From Skermanella aerolata KACC 11604 (lineage in GTDB: Bacteria > Pseudomonadota > Alphaproteobacteria > Azospirillales > Azospirillaceae): a DNA stretch of 64,000 nt. Made by a program: the position numbers and the translations under genes. The notes beneath the pieces are model-generated. The model was not told where the DNA came from and did not search any database. It was given only the letters and a program-made list of their open reading frames with translations. The first letter of the stretch is position 1; each line of letters starts with the position of its first letter. The DNA lies in the NCBI RefSeq assembly GCF_000936425.1, contig NZ_AVFK01000014.1, positions 62,001 to 126,000 of the forward strand, given 5' to 3'. Of this stretch, positions 34,092 to 43,523 are shown piece by piece.

Positions 34092-34964
34092 ATGAATGTC
34101 GAATGCGTCGTGGCGGAGCCTGCCAAGCTGGGTGAAAGCCCGATGTGGTCCGTCGCCGAACAGAAACTGTACTGGGTCGATATCGAAGCCCCGGCCCTCC
34201 ACCGTTTCGACCCGGCTTCGGGCCGGGATGAAAGCTGGTCGATGCCCGAGGAGATCGGGTCCATCGCAGTGCGCGGCAGGGGCGGCCTGCTGCTGGGGCT
34301 GAGGAACGGCCTTGCCTTCTTCGACCCGGCTTCGGCCGAACTGACCCGCCTGTTCGATCCGGAGGCGGATAAGCCGGACAACCGGTTCAACGACGCCACA
34401 ACCGACGGCGCCGGCCGCTTCTGGGCCGGGACGATGCGGATGGGCACGCCGCTCGACCAGCCGCAGGGTACGCTGTACCGGATCGATCCGGACCTGAGCT
34501 GCCGTCCCATGATCGATGGGCTCTGGACCACGAACGGGCTGGCTTTCAGCCCCGACAACAAGACTATGTACCTGTCCGACAGCAACGCCAAGGTGCGGAC
34601 CATCTGGGCATTCGACTACGATGCCGCTACGGGCACCCCAAGCAACCGCCGGGTTTTCGTGGATACCCACGGCATGGCTGGAAGGCCCGACGGCGGTGCG
34701 TGCGACGCGGACGGATGCTACTGGATGGCGGGGATCTTCGGCGGGGAACTGCTGCGTTTCACGCCGCAGGGCGTGCTGGACATGACCGTCAAGATGCCGT
34801 GCCGCACCCCGACCAAGATCGCCTTCGGCGGGCGTGGACTCGACGTGATCTACGTGACCTCCCTGCAAAAAAGCGGAGAAGAGCCCGATCCGCTCGCAGG
34901 CTGCCTCTTCGCCATCACCGGAACAGGAGTCACCGGCATGGAGGTGCCGCCATTTGCCGGATAG
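34092..34964 (+). CDS. SMP-30/gluconolactonase-family lactonase
   Basis: A 290-residue six-bladed beta-propeller hydrolase. Metal and catalytic residues appear in LGESPMW (Glu), NRFNDATTDGAGRFWAGTM (Asn, Asp), TTNGLAFSPDNKTMYLSDS (Asn, Asp) and RPDGGACDADGCYW. It probably opens sugar lactones such as those made by uronate or aldose dehydrogenases, and could serve the uronate dehydrogenase at 43.5 kb, although the genes are 9 kb apart. AAGGAG precedes the ATG. Confidence 0.9.
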   Translation: MNVECVVAEPAKLGESPMWSVAEQKLYWVDIEAPALHRFDPASGRDESWSMPEEIGSIAVRGRGGLLLGLRNGLAFFDPASAELTRLFDPEADKPDNRFNDATTDGAGRFWAGTMRMGTPLDQPQGTLYRIDPDLSCRPMIDGLWTTNGLAFSPDNKTMYLSDSNAKVRTIWAFDYDAATGTPSNRRVFVDTHGMAGRPDGGACDADGCYWMAGIFGGELLRFTPQGVLDMTVKMPCRTPTKIAFGGRGLDVIYVTSLQKSGEEPDPLAGCLFAITGTGVTGMEVPPFAG

Positions 34965-35160
34965 TAAGTTTCCGGTCAATTTCCAGTAAATCCGGTACGC
35001 CACACTGTATTGTACGATTATTTCCAATTCGCGTTAATGACTTGGGGTATATAGTGAACAACCCCCGCGATCGGCCCCTTATCGTCAGTTATAGTGTAGA
35101 TTCTGTTCTTTTTCGGAGAATATCTGTAGCAATAGGATCAAACCCCAAAGGAGACATGGG

Positions 35161-36354
35161 ATGTCCATTGCTACGTACGAACGTGAAATCTCCGCAAAAG
35201 AGGATCGGATCGCATCCGATCAGGCGGAGCGGGCACCTGCCCGTTTCGCCGATCCGAGGGCCGGAATGCACCACCGGCTACCCGGATTCGTGCAGCCTTT
35301 CCTTACTTGGCTGACGGCCCGTCCGGCACCGGGAGAAACCGCCAAGGCGCATTCCTCCCATTACCATGTCGTCACGGCCTTCGCCGCCCTGATAGCAGGC
35401 GTCGCCTTCAGCCTCGCGGCACTCGAGCTGGGTGGCTTCTGGCTGATCGCCCTGCCCTTCATGATGATCCTCTCGTCGTCCGGGATGGGCAAGCTACAGG
35501 CGGTCGTCTTCCATCATTGCGCCCATGGCACGGTATTCCGCGAACGTTCGACCAATCGCCGTGTCGGCGAGACGATCTCGATCCTGCTTTTGATGAAGCA
35601 TTTCGACGTCTATCAGCACGAGCACATGCTTCATCACAGTCCCAACAAGCTCCTGACCCACGAGGACGAGTTCACGCAGTTCGTGATGAACCTCGCCGGA
35701 TTGCGGCCGGGCCTCCCCAAGGCGGTACTGTGGAGGCGCGTCATGATCAGTTTCGTTTCTCCATTCTTTCACCTGCGTTTCCTGCTGGCCCGCATCTCGT
35801 CGTGCCTGCTGTCCCATTCCACGGTCCACAACCTGATCGGCTGGGCGGCCTGGGGAGGGTTGTTCTACGTCACATGGCTGACGGAAACCTGGGTGCAGAT
35901 GACCGTCGTCTGGCTCATCCCGGTCGTTATCCTGCTCCAGGTCGGGACGGCGCTCAGGACCTTGTGCGAACACCGCTTTCCGGAACAGGAAGTGATCAAT
36001 GCCCGCGGCAAGACCTTCGTCTGCCTCGCCACCGCCGGCGTCTTCCCCGGCGCCCCCGTTCCCGAAAAATCCGCCATGACCCCCAGCGGTCTGGCCGCCT
36101 GGGCCGGCTGGTGGGCCGCCATGCTGACGGTCCATCTTTTCGCCCGCGTCTTCGTGCTGGTCGGCGATGCGCCCTGCCATGATTTCCATCATCGCCGGCC
36201 GGCATCGCGCCGCTGGACCGACTACATCCACGCCCGCCAGAAGGATGCCGACAGCGGTTGCCCGACCTATCCTCTCGGCTACATCGAGACCTGGGGCCTG
36301 AGACAAGCGATCGACGAGAACCTCGCCTCGCTCAGCACGGCGTCCCGCATCTGA
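35161..36354 (+). CDS. Membrane fatty acid desaturase (first)
   Basis: A 397-residue membrane di-iron desaturase/hydroxylase. Three His boxes are visible: HHCAHG near residue 118, HEHMLHH near 153 and HDFHHRRP near 340, with two hydrophobic pairs between. Not closely similar to the desaturase at 57.5 kb. Exact acyl or other lipid substrate unknown. AAGGAG lies 7 bases before ATG 35161; an out-of-frame ATG overlaps at 35156. The 196-base upstream gap is AT-richer and probably contains its own promoter. Confidence 0.85.
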   Translation: MSIATYEREISAKEDRIASDQAERAPARFADPRAGMHHRLPGFVQPFLTWLTARPAPGETAKAHSSHYHVVTAFAALIAGVAFSLAALELGGFWLIALPFMMILSSSGMGKLQAVVFHHCAHGTVFRERSTNRRVGETISILLLMKHFDVYQHEHMLHHSPNKLLTHEDEFTQFVMNLAGLRPGLPKAVLWRRVMISFVSPFFHLRFLLARISSCLLSHSTVHNLIGWAAWGGLFYVTWLTETWVQMTVVWLIPVVILLQVGTALRTLCEHRFPEQEVINARGKTFVCLATAGVFPGAPVPEKSAMTPSGLAAWAGWWAAMLTVHLFARVFVLVGDAPCHDFHHRRPASRRWTDYIHARQKDADSGCPTYPLGYIETWGLRQAIDENLASLSTASRI

Positions 36355-36404
36355 ACTCCCCAAAGTAAAGCCTAAGCTTCGCAGGTCAAGCCCACGTGCC
36401 AGGG

Positions 36405-37766
36405 TCAGGCTCGGTAGAAGATCGATGCCGACCCGTCGGCAACCCGCTGCTGGGGCAGCCGGACCGTCACGGTCGTTCCGACCCCAAGGCGGCTGTCGAT
36501 GCTGAGGGTGCCGCCATGGCGTTCCGCCAGGGTCTTGCACAGCGGAAGCCCGAGACCCGTGCCGCCGAACCGCCGGGTATAGGTGTTCTCCAACTGGCAG
36601 AACGGTTCGAGCGCCCGTGGAATATCCTCGGGCGCCATTCCGATGCCGCTGTCGATCACCTGAAGGACGGCGCCGCCATCGTCCGAAAGACCGGCACGGA
36701 TCTCCACCCGCCCGCCGGCCGGAGTGAACTTAACGGCATTGCCGATCAGGTTGATCAGGATCTGGCGGATCCGGGTCGGATCGGCATGGATGGGCGGCAT
36801 TCCGGGACGGATGCCGATCGTCAGGTTGACACCGCGCTCGCGTGCCATGGTCGAGACGGCCCCCATCGCGGCGCCCGCCGCCTGGGCCAGATCGACGCTC
36901 TCTTCCCGCAGGGTCGCACGTCCGGACTGAAGACGTGAGAAGTCGAGGATGTCCTGTATCAGGCTCAGCAGGTGCTGCCCGTTCTCATGGATGTCGGAGG
37001 CGTATTCCTGGTACTTCTCGCGGGAGTCGATCCCGTACATCTCGTCGCGGATGATCTCGGAAAAGCCGATGATGGCGTTGAGCGGCGTCCGCAGTTCGTG
37101 ACTGAGGTTTGCCAGGAACGCGGCCTTGATCGAGTTGGCCTCCTCAGCCACGATCTTGGCGACCCGCAACTCCTCCTCCACCCGGCGGCGCTGCATGATA
37201 TCGACGAAGACACCCAGGGCCGCCTCCACCACTTCGCGGTCGTCGGGACCGAAGGGGCGGGACACGTTGGCCTCCCCCCGGTTGCCGAGCAGAAGCGCTA
37301 TGCCGGCGGCCGGATCGTAGGCCCACATGATGTAGGGCAGGCCCAGCGCCTGGACCAGCGCCGCCGCCATGCCGTCGCCGGCCTCGCGCGAGGACGTGAA
37401 GAAGAATTCGGGCGGATCGTCGAGCGGGATCTCGCCCACGGCACGGGGATAGGCGAAGCCGAGGGCATTGACGATCCTGAAGCCCCCTTGCCGGCTGTCC
37501 CGCCGCAGGATGGCGGCACGGTCGCAGACCAGATTGTCCAGAACGATCTCGAGCATCCGGTCGCCGATGGCCTCGTCGGATGCCTCGACGTTCACCAGGC
37601 CGAAGGCGCTGCGCAGAAGCCGGGCGGCGGTGCGCGACCGGCGGGCCTCCCGATGGGCGCGGCTCTGTTCCTCCTGCATCCGCAGCACCCTGGCGCCCAG
37701 GTCGTTGCATTGCCGGCGATAGAAAGCCAGTTCGCGTTCCAGGTCCTCGGTCGAGCGGTCGGTCAT
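36405..37766 (-). CDS. Sensor histidine kinase with GAF-like domain
   Basis: A 453-residue soluble kinase: N-terminal coiled coil (residues 5-50), GAF-like domain (about 55-200), HisKA with NLSHELRTPLNAIIGFSE (phospho-His), and HATPase with QILINLIGNAVKFTPAG, DSGIGMAPED and GTGLGLPLCKTLAERHGG. No membrane segment, so it senses an internal signal or works through a partner. It lies 18 bases after the FIST gene and 1.2 kb after the receiver gene on the same strand, implying one signalling module. Confidence 0.93.
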   Translation of the reverse strand: MTDRSTEDLERELAFYRRQCNDLGARVLRMQEEQSRAHREARRSRTAARLLRSAFGLVNVEASDEAIGDRMLEIVLDNLVCDRAAILRRDSRQGGFRIVNALGFAYPRAVGEIPLDDPPEFFFTSSREAGDGMAAALVQALGLPYIMWAYDPAAGIALLLGNRGEANVSRPFGPDDREVVEAALGVFVDIMQRRRVEEELRVAKIVAEEANSIKAAFLANLSHELRTPLNAIIGFSEIIRDEMYGIDSREKYQEYASDIHENGQHLLSLIQDILDFSRLQSGRATLREESVDLAQAAGAAMGAVSTMARERGVNLTIGIRPGMPPIHADPTRIRQILINLIGNAVKFTPAGGRVEIRAGLSDDGGAVLQVIDSGIGMAPEDIPRALEPFCQLENTYTRRFGGTGLGLPLCKTLAERHGGTLSIDSRLGVGTTVTVRLPQQRVADGSASIFYRA

Positions 37767-37784
37767 TCCCTGTCCGTCAGCCCC

Positions 37785-39068
37785 TCATCCGTTGTAGCAG
37801 AGAACGGTCAACACGCCTGTCCAGTCGAGCGGCCGGCTGCGCATCTCGTCGACCGGCGCTATCTCCACGCCGGAATAGAACCCAAGCAGAGGCGCCCGTA
37901 TATCGATCTCGTCGAGCAGCACTTCCGCCTCCTCGATCTCCGAACCGCTCCGCGCGCTGGCCCGGCCTGCGCAGTCGATATAGAGCGCCATCAGCGGACG
38001 CTGGCCGGATACCCGCCGGTTCATCAATCGCACGCCGTCGCGAACGCTCTGCACCATCAACCCATTGTCGCGAGACATGATCTGAACGACCGATCCGCGA
38101 CGAAAATCCGGCTCGAACAAAGTAATTGACCGGCGATCCGACGCCACTTGGAGAATCAGGCGATTCACATAGCGGTTTTCGTCGTAATCGGCAAACGGAT
38201 CGCCATGCTTTTCACCCAACGTAACCATAAGAGACAAGTTCCGGCCATCGTCATCGGCGATATCCATGCCAAGCATGGTCTCAATGACGTCAAGGGCCGG
38301 CTTGCCATCCAGTTCGAACACTTCGGCGCCATCGATGTCGGTAATCGTCATGAACGAACTTACCGGGACGCAGCCGTGCAGGATCGCCGTCTCGGCCGTT
38401 ATCGCGGCCGGCAGCACCACGGCGACGGCGGAGTGCTTCTTCGGTCTGGTTCCATCGAAGACATACCCGTCCGACAGGTTCATGTCCGTCAGGGCGCCGG
38501 CTCCGACCAGATGCGGGCGGCAGGGGCGTCCACCCTCGCCCGCACCTTCGCCCATGCCATCATAGATTCCATCGACCAGCGGACTGGCCGGATGCAGTCT
38601 CGGCGGATCGGTGGCGGCCAGGCTGTCGTAGAACAGCAGGACGACCCGGTCGTCGCCGGCAAGCCCGCGCAGGCTTTCCCCAAGGCGCCGCCCGGCGGCC
38701 GCCTCGCCTTCCAGCAGGCCGTCGTCCACCAGGATGTCGGGCAGGCCCAGCGTCGCCGGGAACAGCCCGACCGCGACTTCGAAACCGCTGTAGCCGAAAC
38801 CGGCCGACGTGACGGTCCCCGCGGCGGAACCGCCGACGACGGGTACCGAACCGACGACCGAGCGCAGTCCCGCCAGCACGGCCGAGGGATCGTGCTTGCC
38901 GCCGCAGAACATCAGCACCCAGGCCGGTTCGTCGGCGGTACGGAGCATGTCGGCGGCCCGGTGCGCCGCCTCGGCTCCGGCTTCGCGGGGATCGGGATTG
39001 TTGCTACGGCCGACGCCGATCAAGTCCCGCCCCATCATCTCCGCCATCGACCAGCCTGAAACTGGCAT
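37785..39068 (-). CDS. FIST sensory domain protein
   Basis: A 427-residue protein with FIST_N (about residues 30-225, including VLMFCGGKHDPSAVLAGLR and VPVVGGSAAGTVTSAGFGYSG) and FIST_C domains (AEVFELDGKPALDVIETML; the end LLGFYSGVEIAP). FIST domains bind small molecules, possibly amino acids, and usually occur with signalling proteins. The start is uncertain: ATG 39068 overlaps the upstream receiver gene by 65 bases; later in-frame ATGs at about 39047 and 39035 would shorten the overlap. The neighbours suggest it is the input component of the cassette. Confidence 0.88.
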   Translation of the reverse strand: MPVSGWSMAEMMGRDLIGVGRSNNPDPREAGAEAAHRAADMLRTADEPAWVLMFCGGKHDPSAVLAGLRSVVGSVPVVGGSAAGTVTSAGFGYSGFEVAVGLFPATLGLPDILVDDGLLEGEAAAGRRLGESLRGLAGDDRVVLLFYDSLAATDPPRLHPASPLVDGIYDGMGEGAGEGGRPCRPHLVGAGALTDMNLSDGYVFDGTRPKKHSAVAVVLPAAITAETAILHGCVPVSSFMTITDIDGAEVFELDGKPALDVIETMLGMDIADDDGRNLSLMVTLGEKHGDPFADYDENRYVNRLILQVASDRRSITLFEPDFRRGSVVQIMSRDNGLMVQSVRDGVRLMNRRVSGQRPLMALYIDCAGRASARSGSEIEEAEVLLDEIDIRAPLLGFYSGVEIAPVDEMRSRPLDWTGVLTVLCYNG

Positions 39069-39525
39069 GGCGCCGAACCATCCTCAGAAACACCGGCGCG
39101 GAGATCGGCTTCGCGATGTAGTCGTCGCATCCGGCATGGCGGATAGCCGCCTCGTCCTCCGGCGCCGCATAGGCGGTCACCGCGATGATGGGAATATCCT
39201 TCAGGTCGCCGCTGGCGCGGATCTCGCGCGTGACGTCGATACCGGACATGTCCGGCAAGCCGATGTCCATCAGGATCACGTCGGGAGTGAACTCGCGCGC
39301 CATGCTCAAGGCCTGTTCCCCATCGGTAGCCTTGAGGGTATTGTAACCCGCCGCCTGGAGAAGGTCGTCCAGAAGCTTGAGGTTGAAAGCATTATCTTCG
39401 ACGATCAGCACGGTGCGCACGGGAAGCGGCGGCTTGGCTCCGGCGCCGCTCCGCGATCCCGTGGATCGTGCCGAAGGGCCGGACGATCCGCCCTTGTCAG
39501 AAACGAGAGAAAATTGCCGCGCCAT
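39004..39525 (-). CDS. Response regulator, receiver only (DivK-like)
   Basis: A 173-residue protein with a 35-residue Ser/Gly-rich N-terminal extension and a receiver domain: VEDN acidic site, DVILMDIGLPDMSG phospho-acceptor, VTAYA and IAKPI. A short charged tail follows. It is the first gene of the receiver-FIST-kinase cassette and overlaps FIST by up to 65 bases. The gene upstream is 224 bases away, so the cassette has its own promoter in an AT-rich stretch. Confidence 0.92.
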   Translation of the reverse strand: MARQFSLVSDKGGSSGPSARSTGSRSGAGAKPPLPVRTVLIVEDNAFNLKLLDDLLQAAGYNTLKATDGEQALSMAREFTPDVILMDIGLPDMSGIDVTREIRASGDLKDIPIIAVTAYAAPEDEAAIRHAGCDDYIAKPISAPVFLRMVRRHASFRLVDGGDDGAGLDRRRP

Positions 39526-39749
39526 TCTTACCTATAGCGGAAGTGGAGCGTTCAATATCTCTCACCTGCTCGGAGATATCCAATTAAAAAAGCAAGTTGA
39601 CGATCTTTAAAGAACCAAAAGAATTCTTGGTAATTCCGTTGAGAAAAGCTTGGAAAATCAACCCGTCAACCGTTCTTCTATTCAGCTATTTTATGATAAA
39701 ATGCGATGAAAAAGCGGTCTTTTTGCCGATGGACATCCCGCACCGGCAA

Positions 39750-39956
39750 TCAGCGGTCATCCACTGTCCAGCCCCGGTAAAACAGCGCGAAACCCACCAC
39801 ACCCATGGCGGCGGCGATCACCAGGCCGAAACCTCCGATCGCCATGTCGATCCAGAAGGCGTTGAGCAGGACGCTCAGGAAGATGACCACGAATCCGGCA
39901 AGCGCCTGTGGGGTCTGGACGGATTTCTGAACCTGGCTGAGGCGATCCCAATACAT
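39750..39956 (-). CDS. Small two-helix membrane protein
   Basis: A 68-residue protein with hydrophobic segments at about residues 18-36 and 39-60 and a polar N-terminus. No family recognised. Start is ATG 39956, with AGGGAGGGCAAGG upstream on the minus strand as ribosome site. Confidence 0.6.
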   Translation of the reverse strand: MYWDRLSQVQKSVQTPQALAGFVVIFLSVLLNAFWIDMAIGGFGLVIAAAMGVVGFALFYRGWTVDDR

Positions 39957-40286
39957 TCCTTGCCCTCCCTGAGTGTTTCCGCGTCCGGCGCCGGGAAAGA
40001 AACTTGCCTTGCTGCCGTCTGAGGCTGTTATTTTCCGTAATGCTATTACCCGGATACTGGGCGTTTCAAGAACGCTGACGAAAGTCAGCAGCGTTGAATC
40101 GTCGCAGTCGTTTTCCCTGCTTCTCCGACGCAGCCGGAAGGGTCAGCCTTTGTTGTCTCCTCCCTCGTAGTTTTGGACTAATGGCAAGTCCGCGAAAGCG
40201 GCTTATGATCAATCCCAAGCAAAACAGAGCCACCGCATCGATCCTTGAAAATGCGGCAAAGAGGCGGAATGGGAGAGAGACAGACC
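39957..40286. other. Gap upstream of the RHH gene
   Basis: 330 bases with no gene. A 6-bp hairpin gctgac-gaaa-gtcagc lies at 40074-40089 and an AT-rich patch near 40030. It should contain the divergent promoters of the small membrane protein and the RHH gene. Nothing else recognised. Confidence 0.45.
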
Positions 40287-40607
40287 ATGTGCAGACTTTT
40301 CGTCATGCAGGACCCGGCGTCGTATGAATGCGAGACGCGAGCCGTCCGCTTGCACGGCCACACCACGAGCATCCGCCTGGAGGCCGAGTTCTGGGCGATC
40401 CTGGAAGAGATCGCGGCCCGCGAGGGCGTCCCGCTGTCGCGTTTCCTCTGCACGCTGCATGACGAGGTGCTTCAGCACCAGGGCGACATCCCCAATTTCG
40501 CATCCATGCTGCGCGTAACCTGTGCGCTGTACCTGCGCGATCCCGTCGCCCATGCCTCGGCGGTGGCCGCGCGCCGGGCCAGGGAAATCGATGCTGTAGT
40601 AGCATGA
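40287..40607 (+). CDS. Ribbon-helix-helix domain protein
   Basis: A 106-residue protein with an RHH_4-like fold: a beta segment TRAVRLHGHTTSIRLEAEFW then helix EILEE-type and GVPLSRFLCTLHDEVLQ. This family is widespread in alphaproteobacteria and may be a DNA-binding regulator; targets unknown. ATG 40287 is chosen over an earlier in-frame ATG at 40245 because gggagagag lies eight bases upstream. Confidence 0.75.
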   Translation: MCRLFVMQDPASYECETRAVRLHGHTTSIRLEAEFWAILEEIAAREGVPLSRFLCTLHDEVLQHQGDIPNFASMLRVTCALYLRDPVAHASAVAARRAREIDAVVA

Positions 40608-40705
40608 TACTACCACCACCCCGTTTCGCCGCCCTAGGATTTCGCGGAAGCGCCTGAAACAAGCGACGTGAAACCAAGGCGAAACCAGGGGGAGGGTCCG
40701 AAACA

Positions 40706-41101
40706 ATGGCCAAAGTCATCCACGCGATGTTCCGCGTGATCGATGAGGACAGGTCGCGCGACTTCTACGCCAGGGCGTTCGGGCTGGAGGCTGCCGACCG
40801 TTACGAGTTCGACGGCTTCACCCTCGTCTACCTGCGGAACCGCGAGGCCGATTTCGAGGTCGAGCTGACCATCAACCATGGCCGTACGGAGCCCTACGAC
40901 TTAGGCGACGGCTACGGGCACATCGCGGTCGCCGTGAACGACCTGGAAGCCGAGCACCGACGCTTCACCGAAGCCGGTCTCAATCCCAACCCGATCAAGG
41001 AGTTCATGCGCGAGGGCGCGCTGATGGCGCGCTTCTTCTTCGTGCAGGACCCCGACGGCTACAAGGTGGAGGTGCTCCAGCGGCATGGCCGCTACCGCTG
41101 A
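40706..41101 (+). CDS. VOC-family protein, lactoylglutathione lyase-like
   Basis: A 131-residue vicinal oxygen chelate protein resembling glyoxalase I. Two beta-alpha-beta-beta-beta modules are visible, with ligands expected in HAMFRVID (His), FEVELTINHG (Glu), GYGHIAVAV (His) and GYKVEVLQ (Glu). It may convert the methylglyoxal-glutathione adduct or a related compound. A gggggaggg precedes the ATG. It is 78 bases upstream of the gluconate-dehydrogenase-like pair and could share its transcript. Confidence 0.86.
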   Translation: MAKVIHAMFRVIDEDRSRDFYARAFGLEAADRYEFDGFTLVYLRNREADFEVELTINHGRTEPYDLGDGYGHIAVAVNDLEAEHRRFTEAGLNPNPIKEFMREGALMARFFFVQDPDGYKVEVLQRHGRYR

Positions 41102-41179
41102 ACCACCATCGACGAAAACCAACAAGACCAAAGCCGAACAAGGCAGTCCGAACCCCGTCCCCCTAGGGAGGAGACACGC

Positions 41180-41734
41180 ATGAGGACCATCGACAAGCGG
41201 GCCAAGGTGACCCGCCGCAATTTCCTGAAATCGGGCGCTGCCGTCGCCGGCGTTACCGCCATCGCCGGCGGCGCTACGGTGACGGTCGATCCCAACGGCG
41301 CCTGGGCGATGACCACCCAGCACCTGAAGCCCGAAACCATGGTGACGCTCGTCAAGATGGCGCGCGACCTCTACCCCCACGACCGGCTGGGCGACGCCTA
41401 CTACGCCAAGGCCGTTGAAGCCTATGACGGCAAGGCCGGCGCCGACGCCACGCTCAAGCAGTTGCTCGAGCAGGGCGTCTCCGACTTGAACACGGCATCC
41501 CAGGCCAAGTACGCGATGCCCTACGCCGCCGTCAACGAAGAAGGCGACCGGGTCGCGGTGCTTCGCACGATGGAAACCACCCCGTTCTTCCAGAAGGTAC
41601 GCGGCGACATGGTCGTGGCCCTCTACAACCAGCCGGCCGTCTGGGCGAAGTTCGGCTACGAAGGCTCGTCCGCCGAGCATGGCGGCTACCTGCATCGCGG
41701 CTTCGACGACATCGACTGGCTGAAAGACGCCTGA
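41180..41734 (+). CDS. Gluconate 2-dehydrogenase subunit 3-like Tat protein
   Basis: A 184-residue protein with the Tat signal TRRNFLKSGAAVAGVTAIAG and a compact helical domain of the gluconate 2-dehydrogenase gamma-subunit type (VKMARDLYPHDRLGDAYYAK). Such small subunits partner a GMC flavoprotein and carry it through the Tat channel. GGAGGAG lies directly before the ATG. The GMC partner begins 39 bases downstream. No cytochrome c subunit is present nearby. Confidence 0.85.
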   Translation: MRTIDKRAKVTRRNFLKSGAAVAGVTAIAGGATVTVDPNGAWAMTTQHLKPETMVTLVKMARDLYPHDRLGDAYYAKAVEAYDGKAGADATLKQLLEQGVSDLNTASQAKYAMPYAAVNEEGDRVAVLRTMETTPFFQKVRGDMVVALYNQPAVWAKFGYEGSSAEHGGYLHRGFDDIDWLKDA

Positions 41735-41773
41735 GCAAACAAGCGCGTCACCAAGCAAGTCACCAAACGGCGG

Positions 41774-43363
41774 TTGGGAGGAACGGGAAAGATGGCTGCG
41801 AAATTCGACCTCAACGACGACGGCGTCGTGGTGATCGTGGGCTCCGGGGCCGGCGGCGGCACGTTGGGCAACGAACTGGCCCAGAAGGGCATCAAGGTGG
41901 TGGTCCTGGAAGCGGGACCACGCGTCGAGATGGAGGAATTCATCAACGACGAGTGGGAGGCCTTCTCCCAGATAAGTTGGCTCGACAAGCGGACCACCTC
42001 GGGAAGCTGGCGGGTCGCCAAGGACTTCGCGGGCCTGCCGGCCTGGATCGTCAAGGCGGTCGGCGGCTCGACCATCCATTGGGCGGGCGCCAGCCTGCGC
42101 TTCCAGGAGCACGAGTTCAAGACCCGCACCCATTACGGCGACCTGTCCGGGGCCAACCTGCTCGACTGGCCGATCACACTCCAGGAACTCGAACCGTACT
42201 ACGCCAAGGCCGAGTCGAAGATGGGCGTCACGGGGACAAACGGCATCCCGCGCCTGCCCGGCAACAACAACTACAAGGTCCTGGCGGCCGGTGCCAAGGC
42301 GCTGGGCTACAAGGAATTCCACAGCGGCAACATGGCGATCAACTCGCGAGAGCGGGACAACCGCGGTTCGTGTCAACAGATCGGCTTCTGTTTCCAGGGC
42401 TGTAAATCCGGCGCCAAGTGGTCGACCCTGGTCGCCGAACTGCCCAAAGGCGAGGACACCGGCAACCTCGAAGTCCGCTCCGACGCCCAGGTGCTGAAGA
42501 TCGAGCACGACGCTTCCGGCAAGGTGACCGGCGTGCTCTACGGCGACAAGGCCGGCAACGTCCACCGCCAGAAGGCCCGCATCGTCGCGGTCGCCGGCAA
42601 CTCGATCGAGAGCCCGCGCCTGCTGCTGAACTCCGCCTCCTCGATGTTCCCGGACGGTCTGGCGAACAGCTCGGGTCAGGTCGGGCGCAACTACATGCGC
42701 CACACCACCGGGTCGGTCTACGCGACCTTCGAAAAACCCGTCCACATGTATCGCGGCACCACCATGGCCGGCATCGTCCGCGACGAGGCCAAATTGGATA
42801 CCTCGCGCGGCTTCGCCGGCGGCTACGAGCTGGAAACCCTGTCGCTCGGCCTGCCCTTCATGGCGGCCTTCCTGAACCCCGGAGCCTGGGGCCGCAGCTT
42901 CACCTCCGCGATGGACGGCTACGACCATATGGCCGGCATGTGGATCGTCGGCGAGGACATGCCGCAGGAGACCAATCGGATCACACTGCACGCATCCGAA
43001 AAGGACACCTTCGGTATGGCGATCCCGAACGTCCATTTCGATGACCACCCCAACGACGTCGCCATGCGCAACCACGCCTTCCGCCAGGGCTCGACCCTGT
43101 ACGAGGCCGTCGGCGCCACCCGCACGATCCACACGCCACCCTACCCTTCCACCCACAACCTCGGCACCAACCGGATGAGCGCCAACGCCCGCGACGGCGT
43201 CGTCAACAAGAACGGGCAGACGCACGACATCAAGAACCTGTTCGTCTCGGACGGCAGCCAGTTCACGACCGGGGCCGCCTGCAATCCGACCCTGACGATC
43301 GTCTCCCTCGCGATCCGGCAGGCGGATTTCATTGCCGACCAGATGAGCAAGCGGGAGATCTGA
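41774..43363 (+). CDS. GMC oxidoreductase, FAD-dependent catalytic subunit
   Basis: A 529-residue flavoprotein with the FAD-binding GSGAGGGTLGNELAQKG near its N-terminus, the GMC substrate domain and the C-terminal FAD segment TTGAACNPTLTIVSLAIR. A Cys-rich loop CQQIGFCFQGC occurs near residue 200. It probably oxidises a polyol, aldonate or sugar at the periplasmic side. It has no signal peptide of its own; export by hitchhiking on the preceding Tat subunit is inferred. The natural electron acceptor is not encoded here. Confidence 0.9.
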   Translation: MGGTGKMAAKFDLNDDGVVVIVGSGAGGGTLGNELAQKGIKVVVLEAGPRVEMEEFINDEWEAFSQISWLDKRTTSGSWRVAKDFAGLPAWIVKAVGGSTIHWAGASLRFQEHEFKTRTHYGDLSGANLLDWPITLQELEPYYAKAESKMGVTGTNGIPRLPGNNNYKVLAAGAKALGYKEFHSGNMAINSRERDNRGSCQQIGFCFQGCKSGAKWSTLVAELPKGEDTGNLEVRSDAQVLKIEHDASGKVTGVLYGDKAGNVHRQKARIVAVAGNSIESPRLLLNSASSMFPDGLANSSGQVGRNYMRHTTGSVYATFEKPVHMYRGTTMAGIVRDEAKLDTSRGFAGGYELETLSLGLPFMAAFLNPGAWGRSFTSAMDGYDHMAGMWIVGEDMPQETNRITLHASEKDTFGMAIPNVHFDDHPNDVAMRNHAFRQGSTLYEAVGATRTIHTPPYPSTHNLGTNRMSANARDGVVNKNGQTHDIKNLFVSDGSQFTTGAACNPTLTIVSLAIRQADFIADQMSKREI

Positions 43364-43380
43364 CGGACGCTTCGGTCGTC

Positions 43381-43415
43381 GCCCTGTCCGGACCGGTTCC
43401 GGACAGGGCTTTTTT
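43381..43415 (+). terminator. Strong intrinsic terminator after the GMC gene
   Basis: A perfect 12-bp stem gccctgtccgga / tccggacagggc with a short loop is followed directly by six T. It separates the dehydrogenase pair from the uronate operon. Confidence 0.93.
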
Positions 43416-43523
43416 ACGGGCAAAATTGGTCAGGCCACCCGACCTTTTAGCCGGTTGACCTTCGTCGTCTTATGATTGACACTCCCCGCAAAATCGAAAC
43501 AACGGGATGGGGGGAACTGCCAC

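Noticed and set aside
40901-43423. 840-codon leftward open frame opposite the VOC/GMC genes
   Set aside because: Antisense shadow caused by high GC; the rightward frames have clear Tat, FAD and GMC motifs and ribosome sites.
43421-43440. FadR-type operator tggtcaggcca upstream of udh
   Set aside because: Only weak half-site symmetry; not enough to name an operator.
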